Positions 1 to 6,885 are shown, counted from the stretch's first letter. The stretch: 10,903 bases of DNA from Chloroflexota bacterium (GCA_021812735.1 JAKAMV010000246.1:1-10903), one strand, 5' to 3'. Notes: generated by a model not told the origin, from the sequence alone. Translations and numbers: made by a program.

Positions 1-15
1 TATGAGCCGACCTCC

Positions 16-366
16 ATGCCGAGCGAGCAGGTCAAGGAGTCGTTCCAGACCCAGAAGACCGGGATCCCCCAGCTCCTGAGCTGGCTCCTCGCCAATCAAC
101 CCGCGGACCGCGCCGAGGGCGTGATGATCCAGCCCATCGCCGCCGGGCTCGGGATCGCCTGGGGCACCACCAAGCGGCTGCTCGACGAGGGCGTCAAGAC
201 GGGCCAGGTGGTGCGCAGCAAGGCCGGCAGTCGCTACTGCTACCGGGTCGCCCCCGGGGTCTCGCTCCCCTCCTCGTCGCCGGCACCTGCCAGTTCGTCG
301 ACGATCACGACCCGCATGGACCGTCCGCTGTTCGACGACGACGAGCGCGAGGAGCTGTTCGGATGA
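16..366 (+). CDS. Small winged-helix-like DNA-binding protein, possibly 5'-truncated by the window
   Basis: A 116-residue protein read from the first ATG in the window. The frame stays open to base 1 and there is no purine-rich ribosome site before this ATG, so the true start may lie upstream. Residues about 17-80 look like a compact helix-turn-helix/winged-helix unit: a first helix (PQLLSWLLANQP), a recognition-helix-like stretch (GIAWGTTKRLLDEGVKTGQV), then a basic strand-like wing (RSKAGSRYCYRVAPG). A Ser/Pro/Ala linker and an acidic tail ending DDDEREELFG follow. Its stop overlaps the next start as ATGA, so it is probably translated together with the ATPase gene and may regulate or assist it. 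The fold assignment is by eye; no catalytic residues are seen. In the same frame, a further 42 sense codons follow the stop (see findings). Confidence 0.7.
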   Translation: MPSEQVKESFQTQKTGIPQLLSWLLANQPADRAEGVMIQPIAAGLGIAWGTTKRLLDEGVKTGQVVRSKAGSRYCYRVAPGVSLPSSSPAPASSSTITTRMDRPLFDDDEREELFG

Positions 367-1766
367 ACGCTCGCACCGTCGCCGTTCGTCAGCCCGGGCC
401 ACTCGAGGGCCTGGCGCCTTGCACGCGCCGAACACTTGACCAGCCGCGAGATCGGCACGGAGATCCCCGCATGCCTGCTCCACTTGCCACGATGACCCCA
501 CCCATTCCGTTCGGGCCGGACGCCTCACCCACGGCCATGACGGACCCCGCCGGCCGCCCTGGCCGGCCGGAAGGACATGGCGACGCCGGGATCGCGTCGA
601 TCGCGCGGGCCTGGACGGACTGGTCGATCGCCGCCCTGCTGCCGCACCGGGGCCTGGTCGTGCTCGCGGGTCCGCCCCGGGCCAGCAAGAAGATGATGGC
701 CTTGCAGATCGCCCTCGCGGTCGCCGACGCGTCGCCCGCGGCAGATTGGCCCACCGTGAACTGCGCCGGTCCCGTGCTCTTCGTCGAGACGGAGCACTCG
801 GCCAGCGGCCTGCGGGGTCGCCTGGCGAAGCTGCTCCCCGCCCTGGGGATCGAGACCCCGCGGCACGCGGTGCAGTTCGTCCTGCCCGACGCGGCGCATC
901 CGCTGCGCATCGGCGGTGCCGGGTGGGCCGAGCTCGACGCGCTGTGCGCGGCCAGCGCACCGGCCCTCGTCGTCTTCGACGCGCTGAGCGCGCTCGTGGC
1001 CGGCGCACCCGCGGGCGCCGACCTGTGGCTGGCCAGCGAGGCACTGCACCGCCTGGCCGTGCGGCACGGCTGCCTGGTGCTGGTCGTCCAGGAGCTGGCC
1101 GAGACCGCCACCGAGGACGCGGTGAACCGCTCGCTGCGAGCCCGGGACGGCGCGCCGGCGGGCGGGGATCCCGAGCTGTGGCTGACCGTGGCCTCGGTGC
1201 TGGGCAAGTTCGTGCGCCTCACCGCATCCTCGGTCAGCGGGGAGCAGGTCATCTGGCTGGAGCGGGATCCGGTGTCCCTGGCGTGCCGGCCGGCGGGGGA
1301 TGCGCTGGTCGCCTCGCGGCTGAGCCTCGTGGGCACCATCGCCGCCCACGGCGTGGCCAGCGGCCGGGTGCGGCCCACCTTCGCGCCGAGCTACGTCCGT
1401 CGCCTCGAACGCTCGCTGCGCCATTTCGCCGCGACCGACAAGCCGGAGCTGCTCCTCTCGGGATCGCGGGTGCGGGCGCTCCTCGACGACACCGATGCGA
1501 TGGGCCTGACCCCGGTCACCGATCCCGAATCGCTGGCCCTGCTGGGATCCGCGCTCGGGCTCGACGATCCGGTCTCCCTGGTCCGGCTCGTCTGGGCGGT
1601 CAATCGCTCCAAGGTTCGCACCTTCGCCGCCGCCGCCGAGCGCTGGGGCGCGATGGCCCAGGAGGCCCTGCGCCTGATGGGTCGGGGACCGAACGAACCG
1701 ACCACCGAGCCCCGCGCAGCCGGTTCGAGCGGCGCGGCGAAGAGCGACGAGAAGGAGGCAGCGTGA
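363..1766 (+). CDS. RepA-like RecA/AAA_25-family ATPase with degenerate Walker A
   Basis: A 467-residue protein. Residues about 85-300 carry a RecA-fold ATPase layout like plasmid RepA helicases (AAA_25): a P-loop region at 103-112 (GPPRASKKMM), then VLFVETEHSASGLRGRL at 138-153, which matches the family strand with an acidic residue, and a Walker B-like ALVVFDALSA at 201-210. The P-loop is unusual: Ser replaces the second Gly before Lys109, and Lys110 stands where Ser/Thr normally binds magnesium, so ATP hydrolysis may be altered. Residues 340-445 form a helical C-terminal region I do not recognise, followed by a charged tail. The chosen start has GAGGAG eight bases upstream and an ATGA overlap with the preceding gene. 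An alternative start at 492 is suggested by frame-specific third-position G+C. The likely role is in replication or maintenance of an element; this is inferred from the family. Confidence 0.72.
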   Translation: MNARTVAVRQPGPLEGLAPCTRRTLDQPRDRHGDPRMPAPLATMTPPIPFGPDASPTAMTDPAGRPGRPEGHGDAGIASIARAWTDWSIAALLPHRGLVVLAGPPRASKKMMALQIALAVADASPAADWPTVNCAGPVLFVETEHSASGLRGRLAKLLPALGIETPRHAVQFVLPDAAHPLRIGGAGWAELDALCAASAPALVVFDALSALVAGAPAGADLWLASEALHRLAVRHGCLVLVVQELAETATEDAVNRSLRARDGAPAGGDPELWLTVASVLGKFVRLTASSVSGEQVIWLERDPVSLACRPAGDALVASRLSLVGTIAAHGVASGRVRPTFAPSYVRRLERSLRHFAATDKPELLLSGSRVRALLDDTDAMGLTPVTDPESLALLGSALGLDDPVSLVRLVWAVNRSKVRTFAAAAERWGAMAQEALRLMGRGPNEPTTEPRAAGSSGAAKSDEKEAA

Positions 1767-2320
1767 TGACCACGATGGCCGAGAGTGACGCGGACATGCA
1801 GCTCGACGGGGATCCCTGCCCCCTGTGCGGCGACCCGCTGCCGGAGATGCGGGAGGGTCTCGTCGAGTGCGAGAACTGCGGCTGGGAGGCGTGGCTGCCG
1901 TGGGATCCCTGGCCTTCCCGCCGTTCCGCGGCTCGCGCGGAATCGCCTACTACACCACGCATCGCGTCGAGGTCCGACCCCGACCAGCCGCGGGAGGATC
2001 CTCCGATGATTGCCCAGATCGCTCGCCGTCCCACGCAGCCCTTCTGGCCCGGGCACTCGCTGTTCGCCTATCAGCCCGACGGCACCGTCGTCCGCTGCGG
2101 CATGTGCGCCGCTCGGCTCCAGTTGCGCTCGACCAGGCCCGTACTCGTGGAGCGGGACGGCGGCTGGCTCCGGCGCTGGGACTACGACTGCGCCGACCAT
2201 GGCGGCTTCGCGGGGCAGAACTACTACGAGCCCGCATCGCCAGCGGAAGCGGCCGAAGGCGAGGGGTACAAGGCGGCCGAGGCGGTGGCCAGGGCGGCGT
2301 CTCTGCGGCGCGCGGCCTGA
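1766..2320 (+). CDS. Double zinc-ribbon protein (possibly two separate genes)
   Basis: A 184-residue protein whose ATG overlaps the ATPase stop as TGATG; a GAAGGAGG-type ribosome site lies just upstream. Two metal-binding units are visible. The first is CPLC at residues 18-21 and CENC at 35-38, a classic four-Cys ribbon. The second is CGMC at 111-114 and CADH at 142-145, a three-Cys/one-His ribbon. A Pro/Arg/Ser-rich stretch of about 45 residues separates them. Met81 (base 2006) has its own strong ribosome site, GGGAGG at 1992-1997 with eight bases spacing, so the second ribbon may be made as a 104-residue protein of its own. Codon third positions between 1903 and about 1985 fit another frame better, which hints at a frameshift or a boundary. 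It probably binds nucleic acid or a protein partner; no specific function can be assigned. Confidence 0.68.
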   Translation: MTTMAESDADMQLDGDPCPLCGDPLPEMREGLVECENCGWEAWLPWDPWPSRRSAARAESPTTPRIASRSDPDQPREDPPMIAQIARRPTQPFWPGHSLFAYQPDGTVVRCGMCAARLQLRSTRPVLVERDGGWLRRWDYDCADHGGFAGQNYYEPASPAEAAEGEGYKAAEAVARAASLRRAA

Positions 2321-2425
2321 GCCGCACCTGCCCGCGCGGATCGATGGTCGCCCGGCTGGACGCGCCGCACCCAGCGGGCGTTGCCTGACCGCACCACCGA
2401 AACCTGCGCACGCGCCGCGAACCCG

Positions 2426-2455
2426 TTGGCTGCTGCCGAGGCACGGGCATAGCGT
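2426..2455 (+). promoter_or_regulatory. Possible promoter for the stalk-protein gene
   Basis: TTGGCT at 2426-2431, an 18-base spacer, and TAGCGT at 2450-2455. This would start a transcript near 2462, about 55 bases before the ATG at 2518. The -10 fits only the loose TAnnnT form. The gap 2321-2517 holds no other candidate. Confidence 0.3.
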
Positions 2456-2517
2456 GTACCGCGAGGGCCGACCACGAACCGTCGTGGACGACGGTCTTCG
2501 GAAGGAGCCTCGCCTCC

Positions 2518-3576
2518 ATGCTCGCCCACCCACTCCCACGATCCCGACCTGCCATGCGCCGCCTGGCGCGACCTCGACCGATCGGCGCGGCGTGCCTCGG
2601 GACGCTTCTGGTCCTGTCGCTGGCGACCATCGGGGCCCAAGTCGTGGCCGCCGACGGCAACGCTTGCCTGGTGGGGGCCAGCGCGACCTCGCTGCGCCCG
2701 AACACCCTCGAGGTGGTGTTCGCCGGGTGCGCCTACGTGGTCTCCGCCGAGGTGCCGCCCTACACCATCGATCTCCTGGGCCCCGGATCCGACCGCCGGC
2801 TCTACCAGGGCGACGGCGCCACCCCGGACACGACGAGCGGCAATGTGACCTGGACCATCGGTGGCCTGCCGGCCGGGACCTACCAGATCGTCAACTCGGG
2901 AGTCGTCGACTTCGACGCCGCCGGCAACCCCGTGATCGGGACAGGTTCCCTGGCCATTCGCGTGTTCGGGGCGCAGGGGACGACCCCGACGCCGACCCCG
3001 GTCCCTGCCACGCCGACGCCCCATGCGACGACGACGCCGAGCCCGACCCGAACCCCGCAACCGACCGGGACCGCGCAACCGAAACCGAGTGCGACGGCCA
3101 GTCCCACGCGGGCGCCGTCCCCCGTCCCCGTCGGGGCCCGCGCCACCGCAGCCGCCGCGCCGCGGCCCGGTGCGACGGCACGTCCCGTGGCGACGGCCCC
3201 CGCGACGATCACGAGTGCTCCGCCCAGCGTGGCGGTGACGACGGCTCCGGCCCGGGCGATCGCAACGGTGACGCCATCACCGGCCGCGCCGAGCGGTCCT
3301 GTGCTGCCGCGCGCGGATGCCTCCGGTGTGCGCGTCGCCGCGCTCACGCCGGCGCCTTCGCCGCAGGCGTCGCTGGTCGCGGCTGTCGCAGCGGGCGCGC
3401 ACGGACCGAGCGACGAGGCAACGGCCGTCCCCGCCGGTATCTCGACCGCGGCGCGGTCCTCGACCGTCACCGGTGCCACGCTGCGACTCGTGCTGGTCCT
3501 CGCGGGCGGGCTGGTGGCCCTCGCCGTGGTGCTGCTCGGGGCCGTTCGGTCACGCCGACGACGCACCGCACGCTGA
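2518..3576 (+). CDS. Secreted, membrane-anchored Pro/Thr/Ala-stalk protein
   Basis: A 352-residue exported protein. A basic N-terminus is followed by a hydrophobic signal segment at residues about 22-42 and a likely cleavage site near VVAA-DG at 42-46. Residues 46-150 form a beta-rich domain with two cysteines (50 and 71) that could form a disulfide, ending in GLPAGTYQI and LAIRVF strands. Residues 155-262 are a low-complexity TP/TPT/AP stalk, a likely O-glycosylation or wall-spanning region. A hydrophobic helix at 323-343 followed by RSRRRR anchors the C-terminus with a positive-inside tail; this is not an LPXTG motif. The ribosome site GAAGGAG at 2501-2507 lies ten bases before the ATG; Met13 is an alternative start. 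The gene opens a block of four envelope genes. I do not recognise the specific family; the role is probably surface display. Confidence 0.75.
   Translation: MLAHPLPRSRPAMRRLARPRPIGAACLGTLLVLSLATIGAQVVAADGNACLVGASATSLRPNTLEVVFAGCAYVVSAEVPPYTIDLLGPGSDRRLYQGDGATPDTTSGNVTWTIGGLPAGTYQIVNSGVVDFDAAGNPVIGTGSLAIRVFGAQGTTPTPTPVPATPTPHATTTPSPTRTPQPTGTAQPKPSATASPTRAPSPVPVGARATAAAAPRPGATARPVATAPATITSAPPSVAVTTAPARAIATVTPSPAAPSGPVLPRADASGVRVAALTPAPSPQASLVAAVAAGAHGPSDEATAVPAGISTAARSSTVTGATLRLVLVLAGGLVALAVVLLGAVRSRRRRTAR
2980..3132 (+). repeat. Low-complexity ACG/CCG tract encoding the TP-rich stalk
   Basis: Near-triplet repetition of ACG/ACC/CCG codons encodes runs such as TTPTPTPVPATPTPH within the stalk protein. 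The copies are imperfect, so this is compositional repetition and not a clean tandem array, but it could be prone to slippage and length variation. Confidence 0.6.
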
Positions 3577-3599
3577 GGGCCCGCGGTGGGGCTGCCCTC
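3575..3599 (+). terminator. Weak hairpin at the end of the stalk-protein gene
   Basis: GAGGGC (3575-3580) pairs with GCCCTC (3594-3599) around a 13-base loop, starting inside the stop codon. There is no T-tract, so a terminator role is doubtful. Confidence 0.22.
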
Positions 3600-3632
3600 T
3601 CAACCCGAGGCACTACGCGGCTGCTCGAAACC

Positions 3633-3661
3633 TTGACGCGACCACCGATCGCGCCGATACC
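3633..3661 (+). promoter_or_regulatory. Possible promoter for the two-gene membrane operon
   Basis: TTGACG at 3633-3638, a 17-base spacer and GATACC at 3656-3661. A start near 3668 would leave a leader of about 67 bases before the ATG at 3735. It resembles the candidate at 10227 (TTGACG/GATACT) in both elements, which strengthens both calls slightly. Confidence 0.4.
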
Positions 3662-3734
3662 CCGTTGTTCGGCCGAGCAGCGGCCCGAGGCAGCAGCCCC
3701 GAGGCGACGGCCCCGAGCGACGGGAGCACGAGCC

Positions 3735-4031
3735 ATGCAGCACGCCTTCACCACCTGGGACGGCCTTCCTCCGGCGACCCCGCGGCGCACGCGGGTCCTG
3801 ATCGGCGTCGTCGGGAAGCTGCCCATCCCCCTGGCGGCCACCCTCGGGGCCATCCTCGTCGCGGTCCCGGTGGGCGGCGCGCTCATCGCGTGGAACGGTG
3901 CACTGGACGCCCCGCTGGTCCTGGCGTTCACCGCGGCGGCTGGGGCGGTGATCGGCGCGACCCTGGCGCAGCTGGCGTGGCTGTCGGTGCGTGCCGTCCT
4001 GCGCTCGCTCGACGCGCCCTCGAAGGGCTGA
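3735..4031 (+). CDS. Small two-helix membrane protein, unknown function
   Basis: A 98-residue protein with a short cytoplasm-like N-terminus containing PRRTR, then two hydrophobic helices at residues about 30-52 (LPIPLAATLGAILVAVPVGG) and 58-83 (DAPLVLAFTAAAGAVIGATL), and a short tail RAVLRSLDAPSKG. It lacks cysteines and any catalytic-looking motif. The ATG was chosen because the hydrophobic segments lie downstream and GGGAG lies 9 bases before it; the same frame runs open far upstream but is compositionally non-coding there. The next gene begins four bases after this stop, so the two are cotranscribed. It may be a membrane partner for the adjacent exported proteins, by context only. Confidence 0.68.
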   Translation: MQHAFTTWDGLPPATPRRTRVLIGVVGKLPIPLAATLGAILVAVPVGGALIAWNGALDAPLVLAFTAAAGAVIGATLAQLAWLSVRAVLRSLDAPSKG

Positions 4032-4034
4032 GCG

Positions 4035-4883
4035 ATGAACCCCGACGCCGCAGGCGCGACCCTCGAGCCGCTGGACGGCTCGGGCGGCGACCATCCGAGT
4101 ACCCCCGAGCCGGCGATCGCCGCCGCGACCGCGCCCCTCTTCGACTGGCCGTCGGATCCAGCGCCTTCCGGTGGTCCCGGACCCGGCGGCATGGCCCGGA
4201 CGACCGACCCGGCCGAGGGCGCGCCGACCGCGCCCGGTGCACGAGATGGCCTCGCAGGCGGACGGCCCGTCGCGGAGCCGACCACGCAACCCGTCGCGGA
4301 CGGGTGGCACACAACGACGAGCCAGGCAACCGGCTGGGAGGCGCTCGATGCGTCCGAGGAGCGGCGCGATCGCCGCCGCTGGCTCCTGCTCCTCCTGCTG
4401 GTGCCGCTGCTCCTCCTCCTGGGCTGGCTGCTGTGGCAGTGGCTGCAGCCGGTTCCGATCCTCTCGCTGGCGATCACCAGCGACGGGATGCTGGCCCCGC
4501 CGGCGAACCAGGTGTCCCGCGGGCAGGCCCTCGGCCCGGAGCAGCTGACCATCAGCAACGACGGAACCGAGCGGGCGTGCTGGTGGATCAGCGCCACGAG
4601 TGACAACCTCGCGCTGGCGGCGCTGGTCACGATCCACGTCGTGGACGCCGCCGGCCATGCGCTCTACACGGGCCCGGCCCCCGGCGCGGCGCCGACCGTC
4701 GTCGCCGGCTCCGCCTGTGTCCATCCCCCGATCGGGTTCCCATCGGGGACCGAGGCCACGCTGGCCCTCGGTGGGAGCGCCACCCTGACCGTCACGGGCA
4801 GCGTGGGCGACCTGCCAGCAACGCTGAACGGCGCGTTGCTGACCATCACCTGGACGAGCAGCGGCGCGCCGGCCGATCGATAG
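4035..4883 (+). CDS. Single-pass membrane protein with external beta domain reminiscent of TasA/CalY
   Basis: A 282-residue protein. Residues 1-108 are a low-complexity Pro/Ala/Gly/Thr-rich cytoplasmic region. RRDRRR at 110-115 then precedes one very Leu-rich transmembrane helix at 116-137, placing residues 138-282 outside. The external part reads like a beta-sandwich. LTISNDGTERACWWISA at 171-187, LVTIHVV at 197-203, YTG at 211-213, GGSATLTVTGSVGDLPA at 246-262 and LNGALLTITW at 264-273 follow the order of strands I associate with TasA/CalY-type fibre or anchor proteins. That similarity is by eye and uncertain. Cys182 and Cys228 could pair. A GAAGGG ribosome site lies seven bases upstream. 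The gene is paired with the two-helix protein before it and sits next to the pilin-like gene, suggesting one surface structure. Confidence 0.7.
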   Translation: MNPDAAGATLEPLDGSGGDHPSTPEPAIAAATAPLFDWPSDPAPSGGPGPGGMARTTDPAEGAPTAPGARDGLAGGRPVAEPTTQPVADGWHTTTSQATGWEALDASEERRDRRRWLLLLLLVPLLLLLGWLLWQWLQPVPILSLAITSDGMLAPPANQVSRGQALGPEQLTISNDGTERACWWISATSDNLALAALVTIHVVDAAGHALYTGPAPGAAPTVVAGSACVHPPIGFPSGTEATLALGGSATLTVTGSVGDLPATLNGALLTITWTSSGAPADR

Positions 4884-5064
4884 TCGGGCATCGGCGATCG
4901 GTCGCGGCGCTGGGCGGGCGCTCGATCGGCTGACGTTGGCATTTGCGACTGCGCAGCTCGGGCGCGCCCGCCGGATCTCGCAGGGTCGGGATCCGGGCCA
5001 TCCCCGGTCGTTCGCCGTGCGCCGGCGGGCCCGCACGTCCTGCGAACTTCCCCTACGCCGAAGC

Positions 5065-5093
5065 TTGACATCCCCCTTCGGCCGCCCACTCTC
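5065..5093 (+). promoter_or_regulatory. Possible promoter upstream of the pilin-like gene
   Basis: A perfect TTGACA lies at 5065-5070, 67 bases before the pilin-like ATG. At 16-18 bases downstream the sequence (around CACTCT) is a poor -10, so only the -35 is convincing. Confidence 0.25.
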
Positions 5094-5137
5094 CCGCTGA
5101 CCCGGCCAGCACCGCGCCGGTTGAAGGAGCGCGAGAG

Positions 5138-6037
5138 ATGAACCCCATGCACCGCCAGCCCCACAGCGGACAGTCCACCACCGAGTACGGCATTGCCATC
5201 GCGCTGATCGCCGTCATCGCCATCGCCGCCCTGGCGTCGGCGAGCGTGGCGGTCGGCGGGGCGTTCGGCTTCATCAACCAGCGGGTGGAGGCGGTCATCC
5301 CCACCTCGGGGAGTGGCTCCGCCCCCACTGCGTTCGTCACCCCGGCCATCCAGACGGTCGGCCAGACGGTGACCGTGAGCGGCACGGGCTACACGCCCGA
5401 CAGCAGCGTGACCATCACGCTCCACTCGACGCCGACCGTGCTGGGCACCACGCCCGCTGATAGCGCGGGGCGGGTGACGTACACGACTGTCGTGCCTCTC
5501 GGGACCGTCCCCGAGCAGCACGCCGTCTTGCTGAGCGACACCTCGCACTCCGCCCAGGCGCCGCTGCAGGTGAACCTGGCACCCTCGACCACCACCACGT
5601 TCGGCGCGGCCCTGGCACCCGCGCCCCTCGCCTTCAACGCAGCAGATGTCCCGGCCGATCTCGATCCGGCGGTGCCCTTCATCTTCACGGCCGCGTCCTT
5701 CCCCACCCTGGCACCGGTGCCGCAGCACGGCCAGTTCGCCTGGATCAACATCTGCGCCGCGGCGCCGTGCACCGCCAGTGCGCCCGCGATCGCGTCGATG
5801 ATCCAGGCGGAGCCCACCAGCGAGAACACCGTGGGCACCGGCATCCAGATCGCGCCGCTGCAGGCCGGCATGTGGACGTCCCTCTTCTCGGATCTCGCGG
5901 CGCTGGACGGCACCACGTTCCCGGTCGCCATCGTCAACAACGCCGGCACCCTCGTGGGCTGGACGGACTTCCGGCTCGATGCGGCGACTGGGGGGACGAG
6001 CAAGACGATCACCGGGGCGTTCGTCGCCCAGCCGTAG
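5138..6037 (+). CDS. Flp-type prepilin N-terminus fused to Ig-like exported domains
   Basis: A 299-residue protein. Residues 1-48 match a type IVb (Flp) prepilin: a short basic leader ending at Gly11, then QSTTEY with Glu at +5 and Tyr at +6 after the cleavage Gly. A long Ile/Ala/Val helix follows (IAIALIAVIAIAAL), which would be the polymerisation helix. Flp pilins are usually only about 50-80 residues, but here the helix continues into residues 66-147, an Ig-like strand pattern (VGQTVTVSGTGYTPDSSVTI), and then a further 150-residue exported domain with Cys206 and Cys211. GAAGGAG at 5123-5129 lies eight bases before the ATG. It could be a minor or tip pilin, or a surface protein using the pilin export route. 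No TadV peptidase or assembly ATPase is in view. Confidence 0.78.
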   Translation: MNPMHRQPHSGQSTTEYGIAIALIAVIAIAALASASVAVGGAFGFINQRVEAVIPTSGSGSAPTAFVTPAIQTVGQTVTVSGTGYTPDSSVTITLHSTPTVLGTTPADSAGRVTYTTVVPLGTVPEQHAVLLSDTSHSAQAPLQVNLAPSTTTTFGAALAPAPLAFNAADVPADLDPAVPFIFTAASFPTLAPVPQHGQFAWINICAAAPCTASAPAIASMIQAEPTSENTVGTGIQIAPLQAGMWTSLFSDLAALDGTTFPVAIVNNAGTLVGWTDFRLDAATGGTSKTITGAFVAQP

Positions 6038-6079
6038 TCGCGCAGCGCGCTCTTCGTTGGGCAAGCGTGCGGGCCGCCA

Positions 6080-6101
6080 GACCCGGGGGCCAACCTGGGT
6101 C
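6080..6101 (+). terminator. Hairpin after the pilin-like gene
   Basis: GACCCGGG (6080-6087), loop GGCCAA, CCTGGGTC (6094-6101): an eight-pair stem with one G-T wobble, 43 bases after the stop. There is no T-run. It lies between the plus-strand envelope genes and the minus-strand small genes, where a two-way terminator would be expected. Confidence 0.38.
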
Positions 6102-6212
6102 GGGTCAGAAGAAGGCGGCCCGCGGTTCTCGCCCGCCTGTGGCCATCGCATCCGGGAAGGACACCCGCTACGGGTCGCGCCGCTGAGCATTCGCTCGAAC
6201 GGCCCCCGTCCC

Positions 6213-6425
6213 CTACGGGACCCGCACCCCTTCCTCGGCGAGCAGCCGCCCCCGGAGGACCAGCCGCCGCTCCTCGAGCCAGGCCCCCAGCACGCGGCGC
6301 CGATGGGCGGGCCAGTCGACCCCGATCCAGCCGCACGAGCAGCGGGCGGCGCTGCCGCCCGACGCCCGCCGGCGATGACCCGCCAGGAACGTCGTCGCGG
6401 GGCTCGAGGTGAGGCGGACGGTCAT
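6213..6425 (-). CDS. Small basic Cys-containing protein, unknown function
   Basis: A 70-residue protein, strongly Arg-rich. Visible potential metal ligands are His17, Cys29, Cys31 (CSC) and His41, which is not a standard ribbon spacing. The C-terminal half (WPAHRRRVLGAWLEERRLVLRGRLLAEEG) should form amphipathic helices. Its start lies nine bases after the stop of the zinc-ribbon gene upstream on the same strand, so the two are probably cotranscribed. The ribosome site is weak (GTAGG). I do not recognise a family; the short distance to its neighbour and the absence of a better ORF on the other strand are the main support. Confidence 0.5.
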   Translation of the reverse strand: MTVRLTSSPATTFLAGHRRRASGGSAARCSCGWIGVDWPAHRRRVLGAWLEERRLVLRGRLLAEEGVRVP

Positions 6426-6434
6426 CCGACCAGC

Positions 6435-6674
6435 CTACTCCGCGCCGTCGGCGGCCGGGAACGAGCCACCGTGCATCGGGATCTGCTGGAGCCCGGCCTC
6501 CAGGGTCCCTCCGAGGGGTACCTCGTAGCCGCAGTTCGCGCAGGTCCAGCGCCCCGGTCCCTGCGGACAGGTCGTGGTGATGCGCAGCGGTCCGCCGGCC
6601 CCGGCCACGATCACGACGTTGCCGCGCACCCATTCCACGCGCGCACAGCAGGGACAGCGCGGGCTCTCCTCCAT
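6435..6674 (-). CDS. Small zinc-ribbon protein
   Basis: A 79-residue protein with CPCC at residues 7-10 and CANCGY at 45-50, a four-Cys ribbon with a 34-residue loop that includes a hydrophobic strand (NVVIVAG) and LRITTTC. The Cys-Gly-Tyr after the second knuckle is typical of nucleic-acid or protein-binding ribbons. The tail is acidic. No clear ribosome site precedes the ATG. It leads a two-gene minus-strand unit with the 70-residue protein downstream. Function unknown; a transcriptional accessory or a metal-stabilised structural role are both possible. Confidence 0.6.
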   Translation of the reverse strand: MEESPRCPCCARVEWVRGNVVIVAGAGGPLRITTTCPQGPGRWTCANCGYEVPLGGTLEAGLQQIPMHGGSFPAADGAE

Positions 6675-6885
6675 CGCTGAAGGATGGCTGAGGTCGGGGT
6701 CGGTGAAATGGGCCGTCCGGACTATCGCCGATCAGATCCCTCGCCTTCCGCCCGCTTCGCCGGACGCTCGCGTCGACCGTCGAGAGTGAACGCTCAGCTA
6801 GCGGGCGATGCCCCCGCACCCACCCGCGGACGACATCATTGTGGGGGCTACAACTGGGTACCGCCCGCCTACGGTCACCGGCTGC

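Noticed and set aside
746..1765. Plus-strand open frame running ahead of the zinc-ribbon gene
   Set aside because: It overlaps the ATPase in another frame and is Arg/Gly/Ala-rich without domains; only the part from 1766 is supported.
389..2705. Long minus-strand open frames opposite the ATPase and zinc-ribbon genes
   Set aside because: They are antisense shadows of high-G+C coding sequence: Arg/Ala/Ser/Gly-rich, no motifs, no ribosome sites, and the plus strand has recognisable domains.
2010..3734. Long open frame ahead of the two-helix membrane protein
   Set aside because: It overlaps the stalk-protein gene, is Arg/Pro-rich and featureless; the real gene begins at the ATG at 3735.
4873..4901. 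CCGATCG...CGATCGG inverted repeat across the stop of the TasA-like gene
   Set aside because: It has a loop of 15 bases and no T-run; GATCG words are common here, so chance is likely.
4935..4958. Sigma-54-like TTGGCA...TGC element upstream of the pilin-like gene
   Set aside because: The GG-to-GC spacing is one base too long for a -24/-12 promoter, and it lies far from the ATG.
3317..6819. Plus-strand frame 3317-4603 and minus-strand frames across 3467-6819
   Set aside because: All overlap the signal-peptide, membrane and pilin genes, whose hydrophobic segments and ribosome sites identify the true frames.
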